The notes below the pieces were generated by a model, which made no database searches, was not told where the DNA came from, and was given only the letters and a program-made list of their open reading frames with translations. From Chimonanthus salicifolius (Eukaryota > Streptophyta > Magnoliopsida > Laurales > Calycanthaceae), in NCBI GenBank assembly GCA_013350335.1, contig CM023536.1:8018207-8082206 (forward strand): DNA of 64,000 nucleotides. Reading direction: 5' to 3'. Position numbers and translations under genes: made by a program. Shown here piece by piece: positions 10,916 to 23,509 of this stretch (the first letter of the stretch is position 1; each line of letters starts with the position of its first letter).

Positions 10916-12240
10916 TTTATCTCTCACAAAAAAATCATCAAATCTTACCTAGACTAAAAAATAAAATTAAACTCTTAAAATCTTCCAACAAATTTAGTAA
11001 GAAAGTCAAAAGGAATAATTAATCACAAAGTTAGAAGAAACTCAAATTCAATTATAGAGTGTAGGGCATCCCTTGCTTGTACTAAGGTGGCACGAAGTCC
11101 TAACAACTTCTAGATGCAGCTTTAGTTAACTGTCTTAAATGTGCCACGTATCCCTACTTACATCATCCAATCAAGAGAAAAATATTAAAAAATAAAATAA
11201 AATAAAATAAAACATTGGTGCCCTTTTAAGTAACCCATGTTAGTAAAACTAGACCTAAGCCTCCATTATATTGGATTAGGCCATTAGACTCAATAGCTAT
11301 TTGAAAAGGACTTTTCTTGGAGCTATCAAATTTTTCATCATAATTGCTTGACCTTTCATTTTTTTCACTTAAATGCCTTGAATTATTATCCTTTACATAA
11401 ATAAATGTAATTAAAAATGAAAAACTTGATAAGACTTGGGAGGAAGAAACTTCCCAACGATCTTGACATATGAACTTTTAGTTGTTCAGCTACAACTAGC
11501 CTTTAGCCTTTTACCTTCTCTCTTTTACTTTTGTTGTTGATAAGAATAAGTCAATTATATAATTTTTTACGCGTAATACGTATTATTTATGGAGGTTTAC
11601 ATTGGATTTTTTACAATTATTTATACATAAATTTAAAAAATATATATAGTTTGAAATTAAATTTAATGAGTTATAAATAGATTATATTTCAATATTAAAA
11701 TTAAAATTTAATCACTTGATTTTAATAGTCAAAATCACTAAATGATCTTAAAAAGTTTATGAACATATGATGATCTCAATTATTAGAGTTAATTGGCTAA
11801 AAGAATTCTTTAAGTTGAAATTTGTTTCAAATAGTTCATTCGAATGTACTTTTAATCTATATGATTGATATGTTATAACTTTTAATATTTAAAAAAAAAA
11901 AAGAAAAAAGAAAATGGACTAAGTGAGACCCATTTGACAAGTTGCACTTAATTTGGACTCTTCAAATGAATATTGACCACTAATTTATTAAATGATTGAT
12001 CCATTCTTATCCAATATAATGGTTCTATTACAAAGATATTTAATTGTGCACGACTCTAAACAAAATTATCTCGACTCAATTGTGGAAGTCAATTTTTAAG
12101 CTATCTATCTTTTCTTATCTGCATGTCATTTTTTCAAGTCATTTGCCCCTTATAGTTGGTTCTCTAGGGTCTTTCACGTTGAACATGACATCAAAAAATT
12201 ATATCAATTCAATCATAGAAGTTATGTCTTTTAAACTCTA
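10916..12240. other. AT-rich intergenic DNA, no feature recognised
   Basis: No long reading frame or repeat structure beyond A/T tracts and a short AAATA repeat near 11190-11212. Confidence 0.6.
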
Positions 12241-12255
12241 ACAATTTTTATCTCA

Positions 12256-12400
12256 TTTTTTTTTTTTTAGGTCCAGAGATGTACAAGCGTCGCACTCGAC
12301 TAGTCTTTCAGAGTGTGTGAAAACCTCCTATCCACACACCTCAAGTAAATCGATGAGACCTTACTCTATACATATTCATATTGGAAACACTTCTACTCCA
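12256..12400 (-). repeat. SINE-like relic (T-run on plus strand)
   Basis: Starts with a T-run (12256-12268) and continues with a sequence related to the segment in the tandem units at 28.51-28.65 kb (shared pattern: CTA/TCCACACACC, then ...TAAAT..., then a GAGTGACTCTTT-like stretch). Read on the minus strand it would end in poly-A, as a SINE does. Strongly decayed. Confidence 0.35.
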
Positions 12401-12794
12401 TTTAGTGATTCATTAAAAGTTCTTAACATAAATGTAGAACTCCATAAAATTCACTAAATCTAATCTTATAAATCATGTTGTTTTATCGCTCCAAATTTTA
12501 ACGACTTTAAATTATTTGTGGAATATTTAATATCTTTTGACAGTTTGTGTACATAGAAACTATAATTTTATAAATATTTACATACATATAAACTATAATT
12601 TAAACAAAACTATGTTTTGGTATCATACTTTTTATAGTTTATATTTTTAAGGATATAAATTATAAATTGAATAATTTAATTTTAATATAATATTCAGATT
12701 AATGAAATTTGTGTAACTCAGGGGTTTAAATCTCGGAATATTTGCTCTTATCTTGATCAAGAAATTTCTCTCTTCTATTTTTTTTTTTAAAACC

Positions 12795-12900
12795 ACCTTT
12801 ATCGGCAGATATTGTCGATACATCGAATATCGACCGATATCTCAAATCTCGGCCGATATATATCGTATCAGCTGAGATATCAAGATTTTAAAATCCGAGA
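12795..12900. repeat. TATCGGCC-dyad relic
   Basis: Contains CTTTATCGGCAGATATTG, ATATCGACCGATATC and CTCGGCCGATATATATC, fragments of the dyad family that fills the hAT-like elements at 15.2 and 56.9 kb. No ends or target duplication found. Confidence 0.5.
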
Positions 12901-13439
12901 TTTATTTCCGTGGTGTAACTCTTGAATCACGGAGAAAATATGTGTCTACATTAGTATTGATAGTTAAGTTATCAAAGGCTCAAAGCTATGTAACCTCTCT
13001 AAGTTAATAAGTTATTGCTATTAAACAATTTATTTCGAACTACATAATTAATTTTTATAGAGCCAAGCATTATGCCCTTTACGTTGTAGCTATTGTCACT
13101 CATTGATGGACCCATTTGTCTAGTTGTATTAGGTAGGCTCCATTTACCTTTAACATCAAATTTAATTGATAAATGAATGTATTTTAAGATTTTTAGCCCT
13201 TTTTTATGTTCGAGAAATGTGACATAAGGTAACTATTATATTTAAGAACATTTAAAATGTAAATTCATAATAATAGGTGATTATAATTAATTTTAAATGT
13301 TTTGACTTTTGATTTTGTTTGTAACTGATTAAAGTTGAAAAGTTAATTAATGGATTTGATGAAATATCAACTCATACTCTCATTTGTCTATTAGTGCATT
13401 GATTTGGCTTACTCTATTTTCTTTTTTTTAATTTACATG
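12901..13439. other. Intergenic DNA, no feature recognised
   Basis: AT-rich sequence between repeat relics; no ORF or repeat pair recognised. Confidence 0.5.
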
Positions 13440-13545
13440 TGGGAAACCACAGGATACCCAGCGTAAAATCTCCACAGGTGAGCCGACTACCTCTAAAGCA
13501 CACTAAAATTAGACCATGAGAGCTCGAATTCAATTCCAATTAAAT
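13437..13545 (-). repeat. tRNA-derived SINE fragment
   Basis: Matches the tail and body of the SINE at 27.96-28.12 kb: GTGGGAAACCACAGGATACC, CCCAGCGTAAAATC, and GGCC/GACCATGAGAGCTCGAATTC. It is a minus-strand copy truncated before the A box. Confidence 0.5.
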
Positions 13546-14815
13546 GAATAAACTCAACTCAAAAAGTTGAATTATTAAAATTATTGTTAAGCTAACTCTA
13601 CAATTTGATTTATTTTTTTAAATGTAACTAAGACAAATAATTGAGATGATAAGAGAAAAGTACAATAGCAAAAAATAAAAAGGGCTCAAGAGACTTAGAC
13701 TGAAAACATGGGAAATGAACATTATTGGAGTTATTAAACCACCACCAGCAGCCATCACCATTTTATTTTCACTGTGTCCATTAATTTTTAAAATGGGTTA
13801 AAGCAATCACATTGAAAGAAGACAAAACATCTAAATTGACTAAATATCTTTAAAGCATATCAGATGAGGTCATAGGATTCGAATTCGACATCTCTTACTT
13901 CTTAAAGCAGGAGATTACTAGTTGAGTTTAGTTACACCATGTTATAATTAACAAGAGAAATCTTAAAAAAGGAAAAATTTTGAGGAAAAAAAAAGGGAGA
14001 TCTTCCAAACCTTAAGTTAGAAAGAGACATAAGAGAAAAAAAAAAGAAAAAAAGAAAAAGGAAAACCAATCTTAAATTGTTGGAAAATAAAAAAATCTCT
14101 TTATTCTTGTTTTCTTCTCCGTTTTGGAATGGCAATCTAAGCATACTCATCCAAAACTTAGAACGGGGTATTATTGGAATTTGGAAGACTAAATCATTCA
14201 ATTGTCTTTATCCAAATGGTTGGAATAGTCTAAAGTTAGAACTTCAATAATTTAGATTGGATACCCTGAGCACCCTCTGTAAGTTTTTGAGATTGAGGCA
14301 TCAATGAAAATTTAATTCTTTGTTTTTAGATTTTAGTAACTTCTCACCTAAATAGTTCAAGCATTATATTAGTGGTTGTCAAGAACTTAAACTTCATAAG
14401 TAGAACTTATTTTTAAAAATAAATTATTAAACTAAGGAAATCCATGTGCTTATCAATCCCATAAACCAAAGATCTACTCACGATTTGAGATTTTGCTAAC
14501 ACTCTCTCAACATCAAGGTTAGAGACACTCGGTTCTTTCTCTCTATACAGGGTTGGAGATAGAAACCCAACCTATTTTTATGTACTACGTTAAAATTCAT
14601 GAGTAGAATTCATCATTAAAATATCATCTTTTAAGAAGAGGAAACCCATATACTCATGAATCCAAGGTAAAATTGCTAAGAGAGAAAACCATTTTTCGAT
14701 GAGGATGCTTGGATTAAAACTGGAAAGAGGAGCCATTCCCAAAGATCACATGACAGAAAATTAGTTTTTTTTTCTTTTATTTTTCTTTAAATAGTAAGTA
14801 AACATTTAGAATTCT
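13546..14815. other. AT-rich intergenic DNA, no feature recognised
   Basis: A/T-rich with purine tracts at 13985-14065; no supportable gene. Confidence 0.5.
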
Positions 14816-14819
14816 GCTC

Positions 14820-15205
14820 AAGAGTACAAATATCGATCGATACGAAACGTATCGGCTGATATATATCGGTTTTTCAGTGTAGATTAATATCGGTCGATAC
14901 ATATTTTATCAGTCGTACAATCTATTTCTCGACCAATATATCGGCGATATATATCGGTCCGATATTGGCTGAGATGATTTATATCGATAGTTTTTTTAAA
15001 AAAAAAGTTTAAAACGGTAATGGGTCCGGGTCGAAATATCGGCCGATATTAGCCAATATTTACTTTTTCAATTTTTTTTTTTTAAAAAAAACAGTTTCTT
15101 TTTTGGTTTTTATAATTTTTAATTTAGAAAAAATAAAATAATACAGATATTTAAAATTAAAAAAAAAAAAAAGAGAAAAATTTATCAATATCGGCCACGC
15201 TGAAT
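14820..15205. repeat. Decayed TATCGGCC-dyad element
   Basis: Two clusters of motifs (GTATCGGCTGATATATATCG near 14850; AATATCGGCCGATATTAGCC near 15040; ATATCGGCCACG near 15188) flank A/T-rich DNA. It looks like an older member of the family inserted next to the intact element starting at 15220. Confidence 0.5.
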
Positions 15206-15219
15206 TTTTTACTCCTGAC

Positions 15220-17275
15220 CAGGGGTAAAAAAATCGGCCGGGCCGTTATCCCGGCCGATTTTTCATATCGGCCGATATATCGGTTCGGCCGATATATCGG
15301 TTCGGCCGATATATCGGCCGAACTTTTTCTCTCTCCTCCCCGTTTTTTTTTTTTTTCTTTTTTTAAAAAAAAAATCCAAAAAAATTACAGCAAATGCAGA
15401 AAATTATGAGCTTATTGAATATGTAATTTTTTCATAAAATATCGGACATTTACATCTTCTAATATATTTTTGAAGTTACGATAGTGGGAAATTATATAAA
15501 TAATAATAAAATGGTGAAAATTACAAAAAGAAATAAAATAAAAGGAAAAAATTGCATCCCTTTAAAAGAAGTTATTATACATTAAATAACAGCAAATAAA
15601 AAAAGTTCATGTATTATTTTATAGGTTTTACCATTTTCTAACATTTATATATCATAGTCCATAGATAATAATGAAATAATTACAAAAAGAAATAAAATAA
15701 AAGGAAAAAATTGCATCCTTGTAAAAGAAGTTAGTATACATTATATAACAGCAAATAAAAAAATTTCATGTATTATTTTATAGGTTTTACCATTTTCTAA
15801 CATTTATATATCATAGACCATAGATAATAATGAAATAATTACAAAAATAAAGAAAATAAAAGGAAAAAATTTCATCCCTGTAAAAGAAGTTAGTATACAT
15901 TAAATAACAGCAAATAAAAAAATTTCATGTATTATTTTATAGGTTTTACCATTTTCTAACATTTATATGTCATAGTCCATAGATAATAATGAAATAATTA
16001 CAAAAAGAAATAAAATAAAAGGAAAAAATTTCATCCCTGTAAAAGAAGTTAGTATACATTAAATAACAACAAATAAAAAAATTTCATGTATTATTTTATA
16101 GGTTTTACCATTTACTAACATTTATATATCATAGTCCATAGATAATAATGAAATAATTAAAATAAGGAGTAAGTGAATGTAAAAAATGTTGCTGTAAATT
16201 TTAACATGTTACTAACAGTAACTAAGAGCAAATGAAAAATGTTCATCTATTATTTTATAGGTATTATCATTTTCTAACTTTTTTTTTCATTTATGCTATT
16301 TTATGTTGAAATAGTTAACAAAAATGAATAAATAAATGAAAAAAAATAGTAACTAACAAAGTACACAAAAACTAACTACAGATACATTAAGATGGAAAAA
16401 AAATTATAATACCTATATAAAGCTTTTATTACTACATATCTTATTTAACTTCAAGCATTTTTTAACTTCTTTTATGTTATTTTTGTCTAAAAAAATTAAA
16501 ATAAAATACAGATAAATCGAAATAAATTACAAAACTTACAAGATCAGTAGATCTGTAAATGAAGAAACCTTTGAACGGTCTGGATCGTTCGGTTTCAAAC
16601 AAATCCGGGTCGTTTAGAACTTACTTAAATCAAGTAATGAAGAGTGCAATTTTTTTTAAAGATAAATAGTAAAATCTGATTTTCTCTTTGAAAATAAGGT
16701 GTGAAATTTTAGATGTAGGTGAATGGTATTTATAGGAAAAAATTGGACCGGTTCGATTTTTTGGATTTAAAAAAAATAATAAAATATTCAGGCATGCCGG
16801 ACCAGCCGAATCCTGCAGTCCGCTGTACACAGAGATGTGATGGGGAGAAATTGGTTGACAGGTGAGATCTCGTCCGAGATCTCGCCCGATATATCGGACA
16901 TGAGATATCGTCCGATATATCGGAAAAATATCGCCGAACTTGAGTTGGGCCCAGGCCCGAGATTTACTGTTTTCAGGGGGGGAAAACGGCCGATTCGGCC
17001 CAGATTCGGCCGAGATTTGGACCGATATATCGGTCATCTCGGCCGATATTAATTATGAAAAAAAAAGTTTTTTTTTTTTAAAAAAAAAACAAAAAACCGA
17101 ATTTTTAAAATTCGGCCGATATGATGACCGATAATTCGGTCAAAAATTCGGATATATCGGCCGAATTTTTTTTTGTACGGCCGATACTATACGTATCGGC
17201 CGATATAATTCGGTGGTTGAAAAACCGAATTATATCGGCCGATACGCACAGTATCGGCCGATATTTTGACCCCTG
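15220..17275. mobile_element. Non-autonomous hAT-like DNA transposon with TATCGGCCGATA dyads
   Basis: Begins CAGGGGTAAAAAAATCGGCC and ends ...GGCCGATATTTTGACCCCTG. The terminal inverted repeats share CAGGGGT.AAAA.ATCGGCC. The 8 bases CTCCTGAC stand directly on both sides (15212-15219 and 17276-17283), an exact 8-bp target duplication, which is the hAT signature. Subterminal regions on both sides are packed with TATCGGCCGATA and near variants, as expected for transposase-binding repeats. The interior holds a 159-bp tandem array and a minus-strand TATAAATA (about 16728-16735). No transposase reading frame is present. Confidence 0.85.
15500..16160. repeat. 159-bp tandem repeat inside the hAT-like element
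   Basis: About four copies of a roughly 159-bp unit, recognisable by AAAGGAAAAAATTGCATCC (or TTTCATCC) at about 15541, 15701, 15860 and 16019, followed by GTAAAAGAAGTTAGTATACA and TTTTATAGGTTTTACCATTT. Copies differ by a few substitutions only. Confidence 0.85.
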
Positions 17276-17662
17276 CTCCTGACTCTGCTTGTCATGGTCA
17301 TGCACAGGTGCCCTCGGTTTTCACGTATCTCTGGTCCTGTATCGCCAAGAATACTTCATGTTTAATATTTTTAAAGAAAGATTCTTTCATAAACAGGATA
17401 GGCACTTGAGGAGTTTTTAAACTAATTTTTTATAAAGTAAATCAAACTGAAGTTGAAATAAAATTCAATTTTTGAAATGCTACAGAAATTTCAATATATT
17501 AAGGCCCAGGCTAGCATATATGTAAGTTAATTGTTAAAATATTTAAATCGTCAAATCTCAAATAAGAGAAGATTTGAACTAAAAAAAGAATAGAAGAAAA
17601 AATAGAAATTTAGAACTTAAAAGTTCAACGTAAATTCCATACAACATTGATAGTATATTTTA

Positions 17663-17850
17663 CTTCGTCTGTTTCATTTTAATTATCTCATATTAAAATT
17701 CTGATTTTTTTAAGAAAAGGCTCTGAAAAGGCTTATGAAATTTCTCTAAGAGCAGATAAATAGAGAGACAGAATCAAAATGGCATATCAGACAATTATTT
17801 TGAAACAATCCCAAAATGCATATTAAACAATTAAATTGAGATAGAGGGAG
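17663..17850. mobile_element. Stowaway-like MITE (Tc1/mariner type)
   Basis: TA dinucleotide on both sides. The left end is CTTCGTCTGTTTCATTTTAA; the right end, reverse-complemented, is CTCCCTCTATCTCAATTTAA. 188 bp, no coding capacity. The CTCCCTC-type terminus is the Stowaway hallmark. Confidence 0.75.
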
Positions 17851-17933
17851 TATTAAAATTTAAAAAATAAACTAGCATTAATACCATATATTTATCTTGT
17901 TTCTACCACATTTTTACAGATAAAAATGAAAGG

Positions 17934-18270
17934 GTAGCGATCCTCCCATGGGTATTTTATGTAACCCGACACAGATTTTAGTGTATTGTCAATTTTACCT
18001 TTCGCATGAATAATATAATTGAACGCTTCACATGAACAATAAATTTTCAGTGAGCCGATTTACTGTTCATGTGAATTTCGGCTAGCCGATTTTACTGTTC
18101 ATGTGAAGATTAAACTTGGTGAGCCGGTAAATCTAAAATTTTGGCAAGCCGATTTTACTGTTCATTTAAAGGGTTGGTGAGTTTATTTTACTGTTCATAC
18201 AAATGGTAAAATTAACAATACATTAAAACTCGTGTCTGGTTTGATAAATCTCTCGTGGGAGGATCACTAC
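17934..18270. mobile_element. MITE with GTAGCGATCCTCCCA terminal inverted repeats
   Basis: The left end GTAGCGATCCTCCCATGGG and the right end (reverse complement GTAGTGATCCTCCCACGAG) are inverted over roughly 60 bp. Inside are several copies of GAGCCGAT/GCCGATTTACTGTTCATGTG in a row (18050-18215), making an internal minisatellite-like block. Relatives are at 19458-19780 and, as a left end only, 22905-23091. Superfamily not determined. Confidence 0.7.
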
Positions 18271-19457
18271 TAAAAGTGAAAATGATAATAAATTTTCAAT
18301 AATATTATAATAACAGTATTTTTTCAATAAAAAATCAATAAAATTAAATTTTAGGCCCAGGCGAGCACATGGCTACAACTAAAAATGAACAGGCCCACAT
18401 GCAAACCCGTAATAGCCTTCGTGATTTTCGAGTAATTCGATCAAGTGAAATTGAAAATGAGCAGATTTGTCGAGCATGCAAAGGCAAAAGAAGGAAACCG
18501 TTAAGGAGGATTTAAGCAGAGATACCACACTGAGACATGCCGACAAACACATGACTTCTTAAGATCCCTTTTGTATAAAGCAAACACAACTTTGGAGATT
18601 GTGCCTTTTCTTTTTAAAATTTTTAGATATTTAATATTAAAAATAATAGAGAAAAAACACTTATGTTGCTTTATTATGTATAAGAAATTATTGTTATTTT
18701 AATAATAAAGATGAGAATAGATGATAATATTTTTAAAGGCAACTATACATATAATTAAATGATAAAGTACTCATTAGATATTTTATAAAGTTATCACACT
18801 CTTTTCAATTAACTTGTTATCTTTTTATATTTTTATTTTCATTTAAGGAGGAAAAAAATTGTGGCATATTATAATCTTAAACTCCTAAGAGTTTTATCTT
18901 CTAATTTAAAGAGGATTTTTAATAAAAAATATCTCAAAAACTGTGATTTTGAGTGGTAATGCTCTCACAAATTTTATTTTAGTCAGAATATCTCATACGA
19001 GTGACATGAAGGGTCGGTCTATCTTTAAAAACGTCTGGAGTCAAAAACCTTCAAAACCCTTGTTGGCCCGTGGGTCAACACGGGTTTCATTATCAACCCT
19101 TAAACCGTGAACAACAGGTCCACCTAAAAAATCCGATTTTTTAAATTTAAAAAAAAAATTCCCTTGTTATCGTGGGACTCAGGATTGACACCAGAAAGTT
19201 TTTTTCCACTGTTGTCATGGGACTTAGTTACTTAGTACTTAGGACTCCTAACTTATAAAAGAAATAAAATTTTGAGATTAATTCAAAATTATAGTTTTCA
19301 AAGTTTTTTTTATAAAAAAACTTTAATTTAAATTAAATTTAAAATTTAGTTGTTTACTATTTGAGATTAAAGTTCATGAAAGTCTTCAAATATATCTTTT
19401 ATTTTTATTTAATATTTTTCACTTTCTTTTCATATCAACAACAATCTATATTTTATA
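18271..19457. other. AT-rich intergenic DNA, no feature recognised
   Basis: No gene or repeat structure beyond A/T tracts. Confidence 0.5.
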
Positions 19458-19780
19458 GTAGTAATCTTTCCATAGGAGTTTTGTATAATCCAATATGGGT
19501 TTTACTGTATTGCCCATTTTATCCTTTGAACTGACTCACCAAACTCTTTGAATCGGCTCACTAGATCACTAACTCTTCCACTATGATATAAATCAGTTCA
19601 CTGACTAAATTATTGAAATTTATCTAATTGACATTGTTTTTCATAAAGAATAATAAATTGGATCACTGATCAATTTATTAAATTTTTTAAAAATACTTTT
19701 GTACTGTAATAAAAGATTAGATGAGCAATACTTTAGATTCTGTGTTTTATTATAAAATATCTGTGGAGGTATCACTGTCT
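19458..19780. mobile_element. Diverged MITE of the GTAGCGATCCTCCCA family
   Basis: Left end GTAGTAATCTTTCCATAGGA; right end, reverse-complemented, GTAGACAGTGATACCTCCAC. Both resemble the element at 17934-18270 in sequence and spacing, including the following block related to TTTTACTGTATTGCCCATTT. Confidence 0.55.
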
Positions 19781-22700
19781 ACTTTCGATGGATGTAAATC
19801 ATTTGCCTAGTAATTAACTTTATAGCTTTACTTTTTTTTTTTAATATATACATTTAAGGGCCTAAAAGATTGAATAGACCACTTAGCCTAGTGCATTGAT
19901 TCCCACAACCCTAGAGAATACTTTTCATAGCCCTAAACAATATTATGGATCCAATAAGAAAAGTTCTCAACTTAAAGACAATGGTTGACAGAAAATATTC
20001 TGCATTAAGAATTAAACAGGACAAGTCTATCCTCTAGTTGTAAACAAATACATGTGTAATTTAATTTTCACTTACTGGCATGAAGTCACAAGATCCCCTG
20101 CTACCCTACGAGTGTAGTGTGTACAGTAAACCATTTCTTTGAAGTCTTAATCATATTTTGGCATTTCTAATTGTCTCTGTCTTTGCTGTGATGGACTGAT
20201 GGGTGCTTATATTTTTAATTAAAATCCACTCTAATCAACATCACGTCAGACATTAGATAATTTATTTTAAAATTATAGCTTCAATGCTTCTCATTTTAGT
20301 TAAAGGATTGAAAAGGATTCAAATTTTAGTTTAATGAAGGAAATTTTGGTTTTAAAGGTTTGAATCTGACAATCTCTCGCTTAAATTCCTAAACAAATTA
20401 AAATTAAACCATGAGGATTGTAATCCACAACCTCTCACTTTATAAAAATATTAAAACGTTAAGAGTTACTAATTTGAGAAGCATGAGTATTGATATTGAA
20501 TTTTTTTACTATAGTCATTTTATCAAAAAATAAATTGATAAAACTCTATTAACTTAAGAGTTGGATAGAGAACATGGTCTTTAATAGGAAGGAATGGCTC
20601 TTACATCTTTGTAATATATATATAGTATTGATGATAATTATGATGGAGAGATGTCTACCAATTTGGAAAATGTCTAATATGTGGACTTCTTTGACTCGAA
20701 ATGATGATACCCATGAGTCGATTCAATACAAATCTTGTATGTGGACAGAGAGGTTAACACATGTTTCAAAAATTACTTCCGTACTTTAAGAAGCGTAGAC
20801 ACATTTGTCTTAAAAAAAAATTCAATACAAATCTTACCTACCAATTTACAAAACTAAATATACCATAGATCATTCATTATTGTATGAAAAAAAATAATTA
20901 TAACATAAGTTTATGTGTTGAGGGTGACAGATATAAACATATCTGTCTGTCTTTGAGATTTTCTTGGAATTTTTTGTTTGTAAATTTGGAGAAGATGACA
21001 GATATGAACGAGCACATCAAACAAATTATGGTATCTAATCTATTATCTAACAGAATGAAAGTAAGGTTGCTGGAAAATAAATTCATGAAATATATTTTAA
21101 ACATGGGCATGCTTTGTGCTTCAAATATAATAAACCTTCTGTCAAGTCTAAGCAAAGTGATCAATCATTTAATTAGTTGGCTGTCATTAATCCTATACTA
21201 TGACCTGTTAGGGCTAGAGTTTGGATTGTCTGAATTTAGTGACCATTGGACCACTTGCTTCACTCAATTCAAAATTATAATTTAGTAATTTACTCATTAA
21301 TCCATATTGTATTTTTCTTATTTTTTAAATTTAATTTGTTTTTTTCCTTTTACAATTGACATAAAACACAAACAGAAGATGTTTGTATTTGTGAAAAATG
21401 AAGGCATCACCACCATTTATAATGAAACAAAATATAACTTTAATTAAATTAAAAATTATTGATATTAGTCTGAATTTGTGATTTGTAATATTTATGATTA
21501 AGTTTTCTAATCTTTCATATTGAGATTTGATATCAACCCATTAACTTGATGAATAGTATATACAAAATTTTGATTTCAAGAGGGCCCAACTTTTGTTAAA
21601 AACTTTGAAAAGTCTTAGATTTACTTAAAAAGTTTTGTTGTCATGTCGGCACCACATATCTTGTGGATATGTATGACTCTTATATTTATTTTTTCTTTTA
21701 TTAAAAAATCATGATTTGTTAATTAAAAATCAGTCACGTATTATATAAAATCATTAATTTTATAAATTAATCGATATGAAACTTTTTACCACTTCACAAT
21801 CGTCTTCACATAAAATCGTTAGTTTCATAAATTAAGCTTCTCTTATACAATATTTGAAAATCGTTAATTTATAACATTTTTAAAGTTAAATACACTTTTA
21901 AAAAATAATTATTGAGAGAATAATGTCTTAAATATTATATAAAATTATTGATTTCACAAATGAATCTATGAATTTTTTTTTCTTATTTCAAATCAGACAA
22001 GCTACACTGATTAAAAAATACTGATATTTCTATCACTTCTGAATTTTTATTTACGAATTTATAAGGTTTATATTATTTAAAGGGTTTTATTCTCCATGCA
22101 ATAGACAGGGGTTCTACACTTGATTGCTCACTTTATTCTGTCCCAGACAGATATTTTTTTTTTCTAAAGTCCTCCTTAATTGCTATATGACATGACTCTA
22201 CATTCTGCTGTGAAGGCATATCATTATCATCTCTTATCAAATCATTATCATCTCTTATCAATTCATTCAAATTGTTGATTTCGTAAAAACTACTAATCTT
22301 TGAACAATAACCTACAGTTCAAACAATTGTATAATGGAATCAAAATCGTCAGATTTTTTAAAATTTTTCTCAAAGATAGAATTTTTTTAGAGTTAAAAGG
22401 TCACTTCTTTGACTCGGTCGATTTCAAAGTAGTTTTTATTTAATCTTTTATATGAGAAAGTGAGAGGTCACGAGTTTAAACCCTTATAATTTAATCTTGA
22501 TGTGATCTACAAGTAGTAGGCTCCTATAGAATCTTATGCTGGGTATCTTATGATTTCTCATGTATAAATTTAAAAAGAAGAAGTAATTGTTATTGAATTT
22601 GAATTTGAAATTGAAACTTTCTGTAAATATAAATATGAAAATTTATTAACCAACTGCAAAACTCTTGAAGAAACAATCTTTGTTTAGATTAGATTTTTAT

Positions 22701-22904
22701 GAAATAGATCTAGATCACGTTATTGCTGGGATAGATCTAAATTATTTGATTTATAATAGAATACAATAAAAATTGAAAAGATGATCTCAATCATTCAATA
22801 AAAGTAAAATGCTTCAGTGATTAAAAGAATATTAATTATGAGATACAGATGAAGATGTGTTACGCCAATCAACAAACAATAAAAATTGCAAAAAAAAAAA
22901 AAGG
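19781..22904. other. AT-rich intergenic DNA, no gene recognised
   Basis: The longest frame (20884-21285 plus, 133 residues) has no recognisable domain and an AT-driven composition. A degenerate SINE-like piece is visible at about 22455-22570 (GAGAGGTCACGAGTTTAAAC as B box). Nothing else is supported. Confidence 0.5.
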
Positions 22905-23091
22905 GTAGCGATCCTCCCACGGGCATTTTGTGTAATTGGATATAGAAATTAGTAGATTTCCCATTTTCCACTTCACATTCCGTACTAGAAAATAAAAAAG
23001 AATGGAATGTCAGAAACCGACTCGCCAAAATGGGAAATCGGCTCACCCAAATGAGAAGCCAGCTCGCCAAAACATCTTGCCCGCGAGCCGA
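22905..23091. repeat. Left half of a GTAGCGATCCTCCCA MITE
   Basis: GGGTAGCGATCCTCCCACGGG followed by the same internal style (GCTCGCC, GAGCCGAT) as the element at 17.9 kb. No right end is seen; the foldback MITE at 23092 interrupts it. Confidence 0.5.
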
Positions 23092-23491
23092 TCACTCCAA
23101 GACGGCGATCCGGATTCGTTCATCACCTGTGGGTTTTTTGCTTGGGTTTTCAAACAAGGTTTTTCATCGACCTATTTCTACAAATAAGGTATCAAAATTC
23201 ATCTACTCTGAATTTTATAAATTCCGGAACTGATTTTAAGTGAAAATGGTATAGTTTTTGACCTAAAAAATCGTACCCAAAGAATTTAAAAATGGTCTTC
23301 CCTCTTAATTCTTTGGGTATAATTTTTGAAGGCCAAAATTATACTTTTTTCACTTAAAATCAGTCCCGGATTTCATAAAATTCAAAGTAGATAAATTTTG
23401 ATGCCTTGTTTGTAGAAATCGATAGAGAAATGACTTCATTTAAAACTCCAAGCGAAAAACCCACGGTTAATGAAGGAACCCGGCTCACCGA
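23092..23491. mobile_element. Foldback MITE (first copy)
   Basis: Arm 23092-23290 (TCACTCCAAGACGG..., GTTCATCACC, ...TCAAAATTCATCTACTCTGA) is followed by its imperfect reverse complement 23295-23491. Almost the whole element can fold into one hairpin. It has no coding frame. The same family recurs at 23510, 29553 and 34005. Confidence 0.65.
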
Positions 23492-23509
23492 GTGTTACCG
23501 GCGAGCCGA

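Noticed and set aside
16630..17037. 135-residue minus-strand frame in the hAT-like element
   Set aside because: Built from translated TATCGGCC repeats (DISV, RYIGRD); no transposase motifs.
15220..17275. CRISPR-like or satellite array from repeated TATCGGCCGATA
   Set aside because: Spacing is irregular, spacers are not unique, the genome is plant nuclear, and the repeats lie at the subterminal parts of a transposon with an 8-bp target duplication.
20884..21285. 133-residue open frame on the plus strand
   Set aside because: AT-driven composition, no recognisable domain, and an overlapping frame on the other strand; most likely chance.
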